A DNA stretch of 64,000 bases, taken from the NCBI GenBank assembly GCA_902788315.1, contig CADAJS010000004.1:62001-126000 (forward strand). The letters run 5' to 3'. This document shows positions 51,976 to 60,410 of the stretch, in pieces. A model generated the notes under the pieces. That model did no database searches, was not told the DNA's origin, and worked only from the letters and a program-made list of their open reading frames with translations. The stretch comes from an uncultured Bacteroidales bacterium (GTDB lineage Bacteria; Bacteroidota; Bacteroidia; Bacteroidales; Bacteroidaceae). Within the stretch, counting starts at the first letter, position 1. Each line of letters starts with the position of its first letter. A program made the position numbers and the translations under genes.

Positions 51976-52334
51976 AATCAGTTATGTTCTATTTTAACAC
52001 GAGTTCGACGAAATATAATTGTCTATAAATTCAGTGGTTGGCAAAAACCATTGTACCCCTTATAGTGTCCGATTACAAAGTAGCACAAACAATAATCGCC
52101 ATGCTCACCGAAGACAAAGTTACGGAAAGTCGAGCGAAAAACCAAATTTATTTGAGGTTTTCCGAGACGAAGTAACCTCGGCGAAGCCAAAGTTACGGAA
52201 AAATTCTTGATGACAGACGAATTTCACAAATTTTTATGCCGTATATCAGACAAATATAGTTCATGACGGCAAGAAAAGGCAGGATATTTCACAAGGGAGG
52301 GATGAACGAGTCCAACATTTTTCTTCCGAAATAG
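51976..52334. other. Gene-free region with the S46 promoter element
   Basis: It contains two CAAAGTTACGGAAA copies (from 52115 and 52188) flanking an inverted repeat (see next entry). The rest (51976-52110 and 52200-52334) shows no gene; the frames there are short and without motifs. Confidence 0.6.
52115..52195 (-). promoter_or_regulatory. Inverted-repeat promoter element of the S46 peptidase
   Basis: Minus-strand -7 TAACTTTG (52122-52115), a 20-bp spacer and TTTG (52146-52143) inside an inverted repeat (GAAAAACCAAA 52136-52146 with TTTGAGGTTTTC 52151-52162). The distal flank CCGAGACGAAGTAACCTCGG matches the distal flank of the kinase and malY elements. A second TAACTTTG at 52195-52188 suggests a partial tandem copy. 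The leader to the S46 ATG would be about 130 nt. Confidence 0.6.
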
Positions 52335-52367
52335 TTTGGCTGTAATGACATAAAACCATTACCTTTG
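52335..52367 (+). promoter_or_regulatory. Promoter of the ECF sigma operon
   Basis: TTTG (52335-52338), 21 bp, TACCTTTG (52360-52367) then CAG. The leader of about 115 nt contains the direct repeat GCTGCAATTTGCTGCAATTT (52412-52431). Confidence 0.7.
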
Positions 52368-52491
52368 CAGCACGGGAACCCGTCAATCCATCCAGCCGAT
52401 TTTGCTGCAATTTGCTGCAATTTGAGCTTGAACCAGAAAATAATCGCATTTCCGCTTTACATTTTCCTCTTCCGAACTGTATTATAGGTGT

Positions 52492-53082
52492 ATGACACGA
52501 AAAGATGTTGAAAGTCTGTTCAAGACCTACTACACGCAGATGTACCATCTGGCGCTCACGCTGCTCTTCGACGAAGCGGAGAGCAAGGACGTGGTGAGCG
52601 AGGTTTTCGCCAGCCTGCTCAGCGGCAAGGCTGCGATTAAGCGAGAGCAGAGCGATGCTGGCATCAGCTCTGCAGAGCGGGAGCAGGCTCGACCGAAGGT
52701 CAAGACGATGGTGCGAGCAGACAACGCACGAGCGTTCCTGTTGGCGAGTGTGCGCCATCGCTGCCTGAATGTATTGCAGCACAAGCAGGTGAAAGAACGC
52801 TTTGCTCGCCTGCTCACAGAGGACAGCGACACACTTGTCAGCAGCGATACGGTAGAAGAGCAATTGCAGATGGAGGAACTGATGCGCTACTTGCAGGACT
52901 GCCTTCCGCCAATGAGCCTGGAGATCTTCCGTCTGCGCTATCTGCAGGAGATGACCTGCCTGGAAGTGGCCGCAGCGCTGAACGTAAGCCGCCAGACCGT
53001 CCACGTCCACCTGAAGCAGACAGTGGAGAGAATCAGAAAGTATTTCGCTACGTGCAATCCTGCAGCGGCTCAGCAGAGGTAA
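52492..53082 (+). CDS. ECF-type RNA polymerase sigma factor
   Basis: 196 residues. Region 2 is at about 5-45 (FKTYYTQMYHLALTLLFDEA, then ESKDVVSEVFASLL), followed by a longer than usual, Gln/Arg-rich linker (50-75). Region 4 is at about 125-185 (LPPMSLEIFRLRYLQEMTCL; VSRQTVHVHLKQTVERIRK). It would direct polymerase to its own regulon. The anti-sigma-like gene begins 57 nt downstream and a TonB transducer follows, the usual set-up of Bacteroidota cell-surface signalling. It has an ordinary housekeeping-type promoter upstream. Confidence 0.88.
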   Translation: MTRKDVESLFKTYYTQMYHLALTLLFDEAESKDVVSEVFASLLSGKAAIKREQSDAGISSAEREQARPKVKTMVRADNARAFLLASVRHRCLNVLQHKQVKERFARLLTEDSDTLVSSDTVEEQLQMEELMRYLQDCLPPMSLEIFRLRYLQEMTCLEVAAALNVSRQTVHVHLKQTVERIRKYFATCNPAAAQQR

Positions 53083-53139
53083 GCGAGCTTCCCTCTGCAC
53101 TCGCCTTGCGATGAATTCAATTCAATCTCAAAAAGCAAT

Positions 53140-53853
53140 ATGATGACCGAAGAAGAGCGTATAGAATGGCTTCTGGAATTCTTGGACGAGCCAAGCGGCA
53201 AGGCCGAGCGACAGGACCACCCCGAGCAACTGACAGACGAACAGGTGCAGCAGATACTCGCCGACGACGAGATGCGCCGACTTGTGCAGCAGCTTGGCTT
53301 TGCCAAGCATGCTTTCAAACACGATGCACTTAAGAACGACACCCCCGATGTGGAGGCTGAGTGGGAACAGTTTGCGGCCACACATGCCGAATTATTGGAT
53401 GCCCTTGACGAAGAAAAGCCCAAGCGCCGTTTCCATGCCTCTCTCTTTACTCACAAGATAGCGGCATCCATCATCGGCGGGCTCTTGGCTTCGGGCATTA
53501 CCTTTGCTGCCATCCACGTTATGCGCAATATTATCACTTCCAAACCACAACCATCTACGACGGAACAACTGTCCGACATAAAGACAGCCGCCGCTCTGCC
53601 TGCAGATACGGTTAAGGCAGACACCATTTCCACCAGGCCTTACGTCTTCAACAATGTACCGCTCGACTCCATGCTCACAACCATTGCCGCAGCCCACGGG
53701 CTCGGAGTAGAGTTTGAGAATGAAGCGACCAGGCAGCTACGTTTCCACTTCGTATGGAAGCGCGAAGACAGCCTTATGCGTGTTGTAGGGAAACTGAACA
53801 CCTTCGAGGCCGTGAATATCGGTATCGAGGGCAAGAAAATGGTGGTAAGATGA
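53140..53853 (+). CDS. Anti-sigma-like membrane protein with DUF4974-type end
   Basis: 237 residues. The cytoplasmic N-terminus (about 1-100) is acidic and helical. One transmembrane helix (IAASIIGGLLASGITFAAIH, about 108-127) is followed by a periplasmic part ending in a DUF4974/STN-like fold (PYVFNNVPLDSMLTTIAAAH; LRFHFVWKREDSLMRVVGKL; NTFEAVNIGIEGKKMVV). The central FecR domain of normal Bacteroidota anti-sigma factors is missing or reduced to a short linker. By position it should hold the ECF sigma factor inactive until the transducer signals. Its stop overlaps the transducer start (ATGA). Confidence 0.82.
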   Translation: MMTEEERIEWLLEFLDEPSGKAERQDHPEQLTDEQVQQILADDEMRRLVQQLGFAKHAFKHDALKNDTPDVEAEWEQFAATHAELLDALDEEKPKRRFHASLFTHKIAASIIGGLLASGITFAAIHVMRNIITSKPQPSTTEQLSDIKTAAALPADTVKADTISTRPYVFNNVPLDSMLTTIAAAHGLGVEFENEATRQLRFHFVWKREDSLMRVVGKLNTFEAVNIGIEGKKMVVR

Positions 53854-56432
53854 AACGCACGCTATATACCTTTGCACTCATGGCCTGCGTCCTTTGCATG
53901 CCTCATGACACCCTTGCACAAAGGCTACGGGTAGGCGAACGAAGTTCGGGAATGCGCATCAGCCACTCGTATAATAATGTATCGCTCAGCGAAGCGCTGC
54001 TCGGACTGAACAATGAACAGAGAGAATACGTCATCAACTTCCTCTACAACGAGTTGGAGGACTTCCGCATCACCACCATTGTCTCACGCAGGACCGTACC
54101 CGACGCCATCCAGCAGATGATAGGCTTCTATCCCGTACGCATGACCGTGAGGCCCGACGACCGGGAAATCTACGTAGAGTGTATCCACAAGACCGACCGA
54201 CACCTGACGGGCAACATCATCGATGAACAAGGCCAACCAATGGCATACGCCAACGTAGCCATCCTCAATCCGACAGACTCCACCCTGCTTGGCGGTGGTG
54301 TCAGCAACGAGAGCGGCTACTTTGCCATTCCATGCGAGCAAGACAAAGTCCTTGCCCGCATCTCCTACGTCGGTTACAAGACCATGTACGAACTATGCAC
54401 TATGGACTATGGACTATGCACTACGAAAAACATCGGTACGATACGTCTGCAACCTGAGGTTTACACGCTCAATGGTGTACAGGTGAAAGGCGAACATCTC
54501 ATAGTCAAGGCAGAGAACGGACACTTGACCTACAACATGCCACAACTTTTAGAGATCCTGCCTGCCGACGATGCCTACGAAGCCTTGACCCGTATTCCCG
54601 GTATTACAGATGGTGATGGCGGACTGTCATTTGCAGGTCAGTCCGTGACGTTAATCATAAACGGCAAACCAACGACCCTGAGCGCAGAGCAGGTGATTGA
54701 AAGGTTGAAACAGATGCCTGCGTCTATGTTGGCCAAAGCGGAAGTGATGGCATCCGCATCCGCCAAGTATCATGTCCACGGCATGGTCATCAATGTGATT
54801 ACAAAGGACTATTCAGGCACTAATCAGCTGGCAGGTCAGCTACAGGGCTACTACAGACAGAACAGATATGGATATGGGAATGTGAAGGGCAGCATGCTCT
54901 ATCAGCATGATAAACTTGGCATCGATGCTTCCTATAGATATGGCTACGGAACAGCATACGGACAGGTAGAGCATGAGGCCCACCATCCTTTAGGAGACCG
55001 GCGGGTGGATTATTCCGACAAGACGGAGCGCAAGAACCACACCTATAACCATGACTGTCGTATTGGATTGGATTACGCTTTCTCCAAGGAAAGCCGCCTG
55101 AATGTGGCATATACGGGCAAATGGGCATCAAACGACGCCACCAATACCAGCACTGGCCTGGAAACTTCTGTTCAGAAGTCGGAAGTGCATACCTATCTGC
55201 ACAACGTGGATGCCAGTTATGCTTCGCCATTTGGCCTGCAACTAAGCGCATCTTACACCAACTATCAGAACCCTCGCACACAGCATCTGGACGGACACCT
55301 GTATGATACGGACAGAAATCTTTATGTGGACAGTCGCCAGCGAATCAGCAAATGGCTCTTTGCTGCCGATCAGACACATGATGTGGGAAAAGGCTGGGAA
55401 CTGAACTACGGCATAGAAGCCCAACTGACGAACAACACGAGTTATCAGACCACACGCGATGCCGATGGCCAGCCACTCGCAGATGCTACGACTCATGTCG
55501 GCTATGACGAGCGCATCCTTGACATATACGCAGGATCCAGCAAGCAGATAACGACATCTTTCAGTGTCGAGGCTTCATTGGGAGCTGAACAATACCACAC
55601 TCCTAAATGGAACGAATGGCGATGGTATCCTACACTGAATGCCTTGTGGACTGCCGACAAGAACAATATGCTCAATCTCTCGTTTAGTTCCCAAAATGTA
55701 TTTCCCACATATTGGAGTACCATGAGCAGCATATTCTACTCGTCCGCATATAGTGAGATATGGGGAAACCCCGACCTGAAGCCAAACTCGCAGTATGATA
55801 TCAATCTCATATGGCAACATCGCCAACGTTATACGTTCACGGCCTATGCCAAATATATACCTGACTACTCCGTACAGCTCGCCTATCAGCCTTCCGACCG
55901 TATGGCTGTAATAATGAAAGAGACCAATTTCAACTATATGAACGTGTACGGTTTGCAAGCATCAGCGCGTTTCTCGGCAGGCAAATGGTTAAATGGAAAC
56001 GTGATGGCAACCGGCAACTACCGGCACGACAAGAGTGACCGCTTCTTCGACTTACCTTTTGACCGCAAACAGCTGACAGTCATACTCAGTTCTACTACCG
56101 CCATCCAGTTCTCTCAGCGTCACGACATACGCCTCGTCCTTAATCCACATTTTCAGTCAAAGGCCATTCAGGGAGTCTATGACATTGCCCCGATGTTCCG
56201 TCTCCATGCATCCCTCCGGTGGACTTCCGACGATAAGAAATGGAGCGTCATAGCAGCGGGGCAGAATATAACCAACAGTCATGTCATCACTCACTCTCGT
56301 TTAGCAAACCAAGACTATACGATGCGCGTGTGGATGGAATATCCCAATGTCTCACTGACTGCTATTTATCGCATCGGAGGTTTCAAGGAGAAGAAGACAA
56401 AGACTGTCGATACCTCGCGAATGGGATATTGA
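53850..56432 (+). CDS. TonB-dependent transducer/receptor with STN domain
   Basis: 860 residues. Signal peptide (1-24, ending TLAQ). An STN-like signalling domain (about 30-110: VSLSEALLGLNN; TVPDAIQQMIGFYPVRM) is followed by a carboxypeptidase-like sandwich (about 112-200, LTGNIIDEQGQPMAYANVAI), a plug (about 215-310: ADDAYEALTRIPGITDGDGG) and an outer-membrane barrel of the OMP_b-brl_3 kind. It belongs to receptors that both import a ligand and signal through the anti-sigma factor. A heptamer repeat lies in frame inside the sandwich (codons about 181-192, 54390-54424), adding YELCTMDYGLCTT. The ligand is unknown. Confidence 0.88.
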   Translation: MKRTLYTFALMACVLCMPHDTLAQRLRVGERSSGMRISHSYNNVSLSEALLGLNNEQREYVINFLYNELEDFRITTIVSRRTVPDAIQQMIGFYPVRMTVRPDDREIYVECIHKTDRHLTGNIIDEQGQPMAYANVAILNPTDSTLLGGGVSNESGYFAIPCEQDKVLARISYVGYKTMYELCTMDYGLCTTKNIGTIRLQPEVYTLNGVQVKGEHLIVKAENGHLTYNMPQLLEILPADDAYEALTRIPGITDGDGGLSFAGQSVTLIINGKPTTLSAEQVIERLKQMPASMLAKAEVMASASAKYHVHGMVINVITKDYSGTNQLAGQLQGYYRQNRYGYGNVKGSMLYQHDKLGIDASYRYGYGTAYGQVEHEAHHPLGDRRVDYSDKTERKNHTYNHDCRIGLDYAFSKESRLNVAYTGKWASNDATNTSTGLETSVQKSEVHTYLHNVDASYASPFGLQLSASYTNYQNPRTQHLDGHLYDTDRNLYVDSRQRISKWLFAADQTHDVGKGWELNYGIEAQLTNNTSYQTTRDADGQPLADATTHVGYDERILDIYAGSSKQITTSFSVEASLGAEQYHTPKWNEWRWYPTLNALWTADKNNMLNLSFSSQNVFPTYWSTMSSIFYSSAYSEIWGNPDLKPNSQYDINLIWQHRQRYTFTAYAKYIPDYSVQLAYQPSDRMAVIMKETNFNYMNVYGLQASARFSAGKWLNGNVMATGNYRHDKSDRFFDLPFDRKQLTVILSSTTAIQFSQRHDIRLVLNPHFQSKAIQGVYDIAPMFRLHASLRWTSDDKKWSVIAAGQNITNSHVITHSRLANQDYTMRVWMEYPNVSLTAIYRIGGFKEKKTKTVDTSRMGY
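54390..54424. repeat. In-frame heptamer array inside the transducer gene
   Basis: GAACTAT, GCACTAT, GGACTAT, GGACTAT and GCACTAC in tandem. Four of the five units are in the same order as in the intergenic array at 49764-49819. The protein segment ELCTMDYGLCTT has an atypical composition for a beta-sandwich and contains two Cys. Confidence 0.88.
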
Positions 56433-56515
56433 GCCGATTTATAAATCCCGTTCGTTTCGATGGGCAGTCTCCTCCTCCGTCACAATGCGTCACAACGTTG
56501 ACACCTGACTTGCGT

Positions 56516-56659
56516 CCTCTCCACGCCGCGGCACAGAAAGACATTTAGTCTTTCTTCTTCGGCCAGCGGCGGACGTTGTCCCCTCCGTCGGGCAGAGCAC
56601 TGCCCTCTCCACGCCGCGGCACAGAAAGACATTTAGTCTTTCTTCTTCGGCCAGCGGCG
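56516..56659. repeat. 88-bp direct duplication of the helicase gene end
   Basis: 56516-56571 is repeated at 56604-56659 with no difference, so a second copy of the last codons of the helicase (WPKKKD) and its stop lies beyond the true stop. Each copy has the inverted repeat GAAAGAC-attta-GTCTTTC, which spans the stop codon and may act as a terminator. 56433-56515 shows nothing. Confidence 0.88.
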
Positions 56660-58690
56660 TGCCCAGCCTTCTTCGCTGAAGTCGGGTTCTTCGCCTATGA
56701 GACCATCGGCACCCCGCTTTGCATTCTGTTCGGGATGGAGGAACTTCATCCAGTCCTCCTTGGTGTATTTGATCTTCGATCGGGACTGCTCACGTTCGGG
56801 ATAGTCGAAGCGAGATTCACTCTCCCCTCGCTTGCCCGCAGCCTTTTTTCCTCGCGGCGCCGTGTAGCCCCGTTCCTCGCGCGAGGGCTTGTGCTTCTTC
56901 TCCGGGCGCGACGCAGCATCCTGCATCCATGGATTATTCGCAGCCTTACGACTACGGGCAGGCTTCCGCTCGTCCTGTTTGCCAGCCTCCTTCGCGCTGC
57001 CCTCGCCGTCGTTCGTGCGGTCGATGACCACGCTACGCCCCTTCACCATGACACCATGCTTGAGGGCTTTCAACACACGGTCGGCATCCTTCTCGGCCAC
57101 CTCGATGAAGGAGAAGTTCTTCATCAGGTCGATGCGACCTACCTCCACCTTCTCACCCCGGACATTGCTGTTCAGCAGCCCGATAATCTCGCGAGCATAC
57201 ATGCCGTCAATCTTGCCCACGTTCAGGAACAGCCGGACATATCCTGCCTCGGCCGTACGGTGATCGCCACGCTTCTTGTTGTGATTGGCGGGCTTGCCCT
57301 TATCCTTCTGAGCCACCGTCGTGACCTCCTCGATCTCGGGCGCATTGGCATAGTAACGCAGGAAGCGCCCGAACTCGCGGCTTAGCACGCGCCGGATGAG
57401 GTCGTCCTTGTCCAGCCACTCCCATCGCTTCTGCACCTCGCCCATGAAGGGGGCTATCTCCTCTTCATCGACCGTCACACGCTCTATCTCGTCGATTACG
57501 TGATAGAGTTGCTTGGCACAGATGTCCTTGGGCTCGGGCAGTGTGCCCTTCACGAACTCTTTCTGGATGGTCTTCTCCACCAAGCGAATCTTTCCCTTCT
57601 CGCGGCCGTGTACGATGCAGATGCTGGTGCCCTTCTTGCCGGCCCGGCCTGTGCGCCCGCTGCGGTGGGTGTAGTTCTCCACGTCGTCCGGCATGCCGTA
57701 GTTGATGACATGCGTCAGGTCGTCCACGTCCAGTCCGCGTGCCGCCACGTCGGTGGCCACGAGCAGCTGGGTGCGGTGCTGGCGGAACTTCTGCATCGTC
57801 AGATCGCGCTGCTGCTGGCTCAGGTCGCCGTGCAGGGCATCGGCATTGTATCCGTCGCGTATCAGGTTGTCGGCCACCTCCTGCGTCTCCACTTTGGTGC
57901 GGCAGAAGATGATGGCATAGATGCGGGGAAAGTAATCGACCACGCGCTTCAGGGCGAGGTATTTGTCTCGCGCGTGTACCATATAATATACGTGGTTCAC
58001 ATTCTCGGCTCCCTCGTTGCGGCTGCCCACCTGTATCTCCCTCGGTTCCCGGAGATACTGCCGGGCGATGCGCTCTATCTCACGGCTCATGGTGGCGGAG
58101 AAGAGCAGCGTGCGGTGCTCCTCGGGCACTCCGCTCAAGATGGTGTCGATGTCCTCCTGAAAACCCATGGAGAGCATCTCGTCAGCCTCGTCCAGCACGA
58201 CGTAGCGCACCGTAGAGAGGTCGGCCGCCCGACGGTTCATCAGGTCGATGAGGCGACCGGGAGTAGCCACTATCACGTCCACTCCGTGCTTCAAGGCACG
58301 TATCTGCGGCTCGATGTTGGCTCCGCCATAGACGGCCAGGATGCGTGTCTCAGGCAGATGCTTGGCAAAGCCCTCCATATCATCGGCTATCTGCAGGCAC
58401 AGCTCGCGCGTGGGAGCCATGATGAGCAAGCGGACACCTGATTTAGAGGCATTGACTTCATCCCCCTCAAGAGTGGTTCGAGTGGTCTGGAGCAGTTGCA
58501 GGGTGGGCAGGCCATAGGCTGCTGTCTTGCCCGTGCCTGTCTGGGCCAGTGCCACCAGGTCGTGCTCTATCGTGTCGTCCAGCAGGAAGGGGATCACCTC
58601 CTCCTGCACAGGCATCGGGTGCTCGTAGCCCTGTTCCGTGATGGCCTGCATAATCTCTGGGCAGAGGCCCAATTCTTCAAATGTCTTCAT
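56633..58690 (-). CDS. DEAD-box RNA helicase, DeaD/CsdA type
   Basis: 685 residues. The RecA-like core has the Q motif, Walker A AQTGTGKT, PTREL, TPGRL, the DEAD box (VLDEADEML), SAT, and the C-terminal TDVAARGLDVD and HRSGRTGRAG motifs (about 1-380). A dimerisation-like segment and a DbpA-type RNA-binding domain (about 480-560; VRLFLNVGKIDGMYAREIIG) follow. The tail (560-685) is rich in Lys, Arg, Glu and Ser and disordered. It unwinds RNA in ribosome assembly or mRNA decay, often at low temperature. Monocistronic; its 3' end has been duplicated downstream. Confidence 0.94.
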   Translation of the reverse strand: MKTFEELGLCPEIMQAITEQGYEHPMPVQEEVIPFLLDDTIEHDLVALAQTGTGKTAAYGLPTLQLLQTTRTTLEGDEVNASKSGVRLLIMAPTRELCLQIADDMEGFAKHLPETRILAVYGGANIEPQIRALKHGVDVIVATPGRLIDLMNRRAADLSTVRYVVLDEADEMLSMGFQEDIDTILSGVPEEHRTLLFSATMSREIERIARQYLREPREIQVGSRNEGAENVNHVYYMVHARDKYLALKRVVDYFPRIYAIIFCRTKVETQEVADNLIRDGYNADALHGDLSQQQRDLTMQKFRQHRTQLLVATDVAARGLDVDDLTHVINYGMPDDVENYTHRSGRTGRAGKKGTSICIVHGREKGKIRLVEKTIQKEFVKGTLPEPKDICAKQLYHVIDEIERVTVDEEEIAPFMGEVQKRWEWLDKDDLIRRVLSREFGRFLRYYANAPEIEEVTTVAQKDKGKPANHNKKRGDHRTAEAGYVRLFLNVGKIDGMYAREIIGLLNSNVRGEKVEVGRIDLMKNFSFIEVAEKDADRVLKALKHGVMVKGRSVVIDRTNDGEGSAKEAGKQDERKPARSRKAANNPWMQDAASRPEKKHKPSREERGYTAPRGKKAAGKRGESESRFDYPEREQSRSKIKYTKEDWMKFLHPEQNAKRGADGLIGEEPDFSEEGWARRWPKKKD

Positions 58691-58714
58691 TCGTATATCT
58701 TGCGTGAACTAACT

Positions 58715-58776
58715 GTAAGCTATGCGCTCGGCTCTGCCGCTTCGCTCGTCGAAGGACTGTGAACTATGAACTGAAT
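58715..58776. repeat. GCTCGGC repeat and heptamers overlapping the malY end
   Basis: GCTCGGCTCTGCCGCTTCGC (58727-58746), TCGTCGAAGGAC, then TGTGAACTATGAACTGA. It overlaps the last codons of the C-S lyase gene and is almost identical to the copy at 18570. Confidence 0.88.
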
Positions 58777-59928
58777 CCGCTCCATCGCCTCGCGCAGCAC
58801 GCTGCGTGGACAGCCCACGTTCATCCGCATGAATCCCTCGCCGCCGGGACCAAACATGCTGCCGTCGTTCAGTGCCAGGCGGGCCCGGTTCACGAAGAGG
58901 TCCACGAGTCGCTCCTGCGAGAGTCCCAGCCCGCGGCAGTCGAGCCAGACGAGGAACGAGGCCTGCGGACGCAGGGGGCGCAACTGGGGCAAGCGCTCGC
59001 GGCAGAACGTCTCCACCATGCGCACGTTCTCCTCGATGTATGCCAGCATCTGCCTGCGCCATTCCTCGCCCTCGCGATAGGCGGCCATCGTAGCGATGGG
59101 GGCCAGCAGGTGGGGAGCATCCATCTCGTTGGCATCCAGCCAGCCGAAGAACCGCTGCCTCAGCTCGGGGTTCGGGATGATGCAGTAGGAGCTGACTACG
59201 CCCGCCATGTTGAACGTCTTGCTGGGGGCCTGGAACGTGATGCTGCACGCTGCAGCCTCGGGGCTTACCGAGGCAAACGGAATGTGCCGATGGCCGAAGA
59301 GCGCCATGTCGCAGTGTATCTCGTCGCTCACCACCAGGATGCCTCGTTCGTGGCAGAAGTGGGCCAACCGACGGAGCGACTCGCGGTCCCAGCAGATACC
59401 CCCAGGGTTCTGCGGGTTGCTCAGGATGAGCAGGCGGCAACCCTCGTCGCACACGCGCTCCAGCCCCTCGAAGTCCATCGCATAGGCTGTCTCGCCCTCG
59501 ACGGGCTTCAGCGGGTTCCATACGATACGCCGTCCGTTGCCCTCGGGCGTGATGCGGAAGGGATGGTACACGGGCGGCTGGATGATGACGCCGTCACCCG
59601 GCTGCGTAAAGACATTTACCACCATCCCTATGCCCTTCACGATGCCAGGGATATAGCGCATCCACTCCGTCTCCACATGCCATCCATGATGGCTCTCCAC
59701 CCATCCGGCCACCGTCTCCCAGTAGCCCTCGGGCAGCACGGTATAGCCCAGGATGGGGTGTTCCAGCCGGCGGCGCATAGCATCGAGGATAAAAGGCGGT
59801 GTGGCAAAATCCATGTCGGCCACCCACAGGGGCAACAAGTCTGGCCGGCCGAAGTATTCCTCCAGCAGGCAATGCTTCACATCGTTCGTCCCGCGACGAT
59901 CGATTATCTCGTCAAAGTCGTATCTCAC
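58720..59928 (-). CDS. MalY/PatB-type PLP-dependent C-S lyase
   Basis: 402 residues. I chose the GTG at 59928 (MRYDFDEIIDRRGTNDVKH) because family members start with this sequence and the promoter lies at 59953-59983, excluding the much longer open frame to 60159. Fold-type I aminotransferase features are LWVADMDFATPPF, ILSNPQNPGG and the PLP lysine in FQAPSKTFNMAG. It probably splits cystathionine or cysteine to pyruvate, ammonia and a thiol. The last 13 residues (HSPSTSEAAEPSA) and the stop are coded by the dispersed GCTCGGC/heptamer repeat, so the native C-terminus has been replaced. Confidence 0.88.
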   Translation of the reverse strand: MRYDFDEIIDRRGTNDVKHCLLEEYFGRPDLLPLWVADMDFATPPFILDAMRRRLEHPILGYTVLPEGYWETVAGWVESHHGWHVETEWMRYIPGIVKGIGMVVNVFTQPGDGVIIQPPVYHPFRITPEGNGRRIVWNPLKPVEGETAYAMDFEGLERVCDEGCRLLILSNPQNPGGICWDRESLRRLAHFCHERGILVVSDEIHCDMALFGHRHIPFASVSPEAAACSITFQAPSKTFNMAGVVSSYCIIPNPELRQRFFGWLDANEMDAPHLLAPIATMAAYREGEEWRRQMLAYIEENVRMVETFCRERLPQLRPLRPQASFLVWLDCRGLGLSQERLVDLFVNRARLALNDGSMFGPGGEGFMRMNVGCPRSVLREAMERIQFIVHSPSTSEAAEPSA

Positions 59929-59952
59929 CTTGATTCTCTTTTTTTCGCGGCG

Positions 59953-60033
59953 CAAAGGTACGAATAAGCGAGGAGAATGCAAAACAAAAGAGCGCTTTCT
60001 TTTGTTTTGCATGCTTGAGCGGAAGTACTTTCG
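59953..60033 (-). promoter_or_regulatory. Inverted-repeat promoter element of the C-S lyase gene
   Basis: Minus-strand -7 TACCTTTG (59960-59953), 19 bp and TTTG (59983-59980). The latter lies in the arm ATGCAAAACAAAAG (59977-59990), which pairs perfectly with CTTTTGTTTTGCAT (59999-60012). The distal flank TGAGCGGAAGTACTTTCGACG matches that of the kinase element. A second partial -7-like CAGAGGTACGAAT starts at 60042. Confidence 0.7.
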
Positions 60034-60337
60034 ACGTAAGCAGAGGTACGAATATGTGCGCACGTGTATAGGCTGCAGTCTGTTTTCCCACGTGTGGGAA
60101 AGTCCGACGCAGCACGTTCCATCGCGTTTTCCCACACGTGGGAAAAAAGCCTGCGGCACTAAGCAGAATCTGCCACGTTACTTTTCAGTTACGCCCCTCC
60201 GTCGCTACGCTCCCCAAATGCTCCGCTTCTAACGGGCATTTGCCCCCCGCCCAAGGCTTCAAAGGCGGCAAGACATCGGATCAAGAATAAACGTCATTAT
60301 CATCATTACGCGACTGAACGATTGGGCGGTAAAGAAA
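60034..60337. other. Gene-free region with a palindrome pair
   Basis: It contains TTTTCCCAC-GT-GTGGGAAA (60083-60101) and TTTTCCCAC-AC-GTGGGAAAA (60127-60146), with a 25-nt spacer carrying GCAGCACGTTCCATC. From 60150 to 60337 I see no feature. Confidence 0.75.
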
Positions 60338-60371
60338 ATACCTATGCCCATTGTGACATGGGCATAGGTAT
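60338..60371 (-). terminator. Rho-independent-like terminator of purT
   Basis: A perfect 14-bp stem (ATACCTATGCCCAT 60338-60351 with ATGGGCATAGGTAT 60358-60371) and a 6-nt loop, 40 nt beyond the purT stop. On the minus strand it is followed by TTTCTTT. Confidence 0.8.
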
Positions 60372-60410
60372 CATCGAACTGTCCCCCTACCGGGGGAGGC
60401 GGGTTGCCTT

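Noticed and set aside
59929..60159. N-terminal extension of the C-S lyase gene
   Set aside because: The frame is open to 60159, but it crosses the promoter boxes, the inverted repeat and a palindrome pair, and the family starts at the RYDFDEII motif coded from the GTG at 59928.
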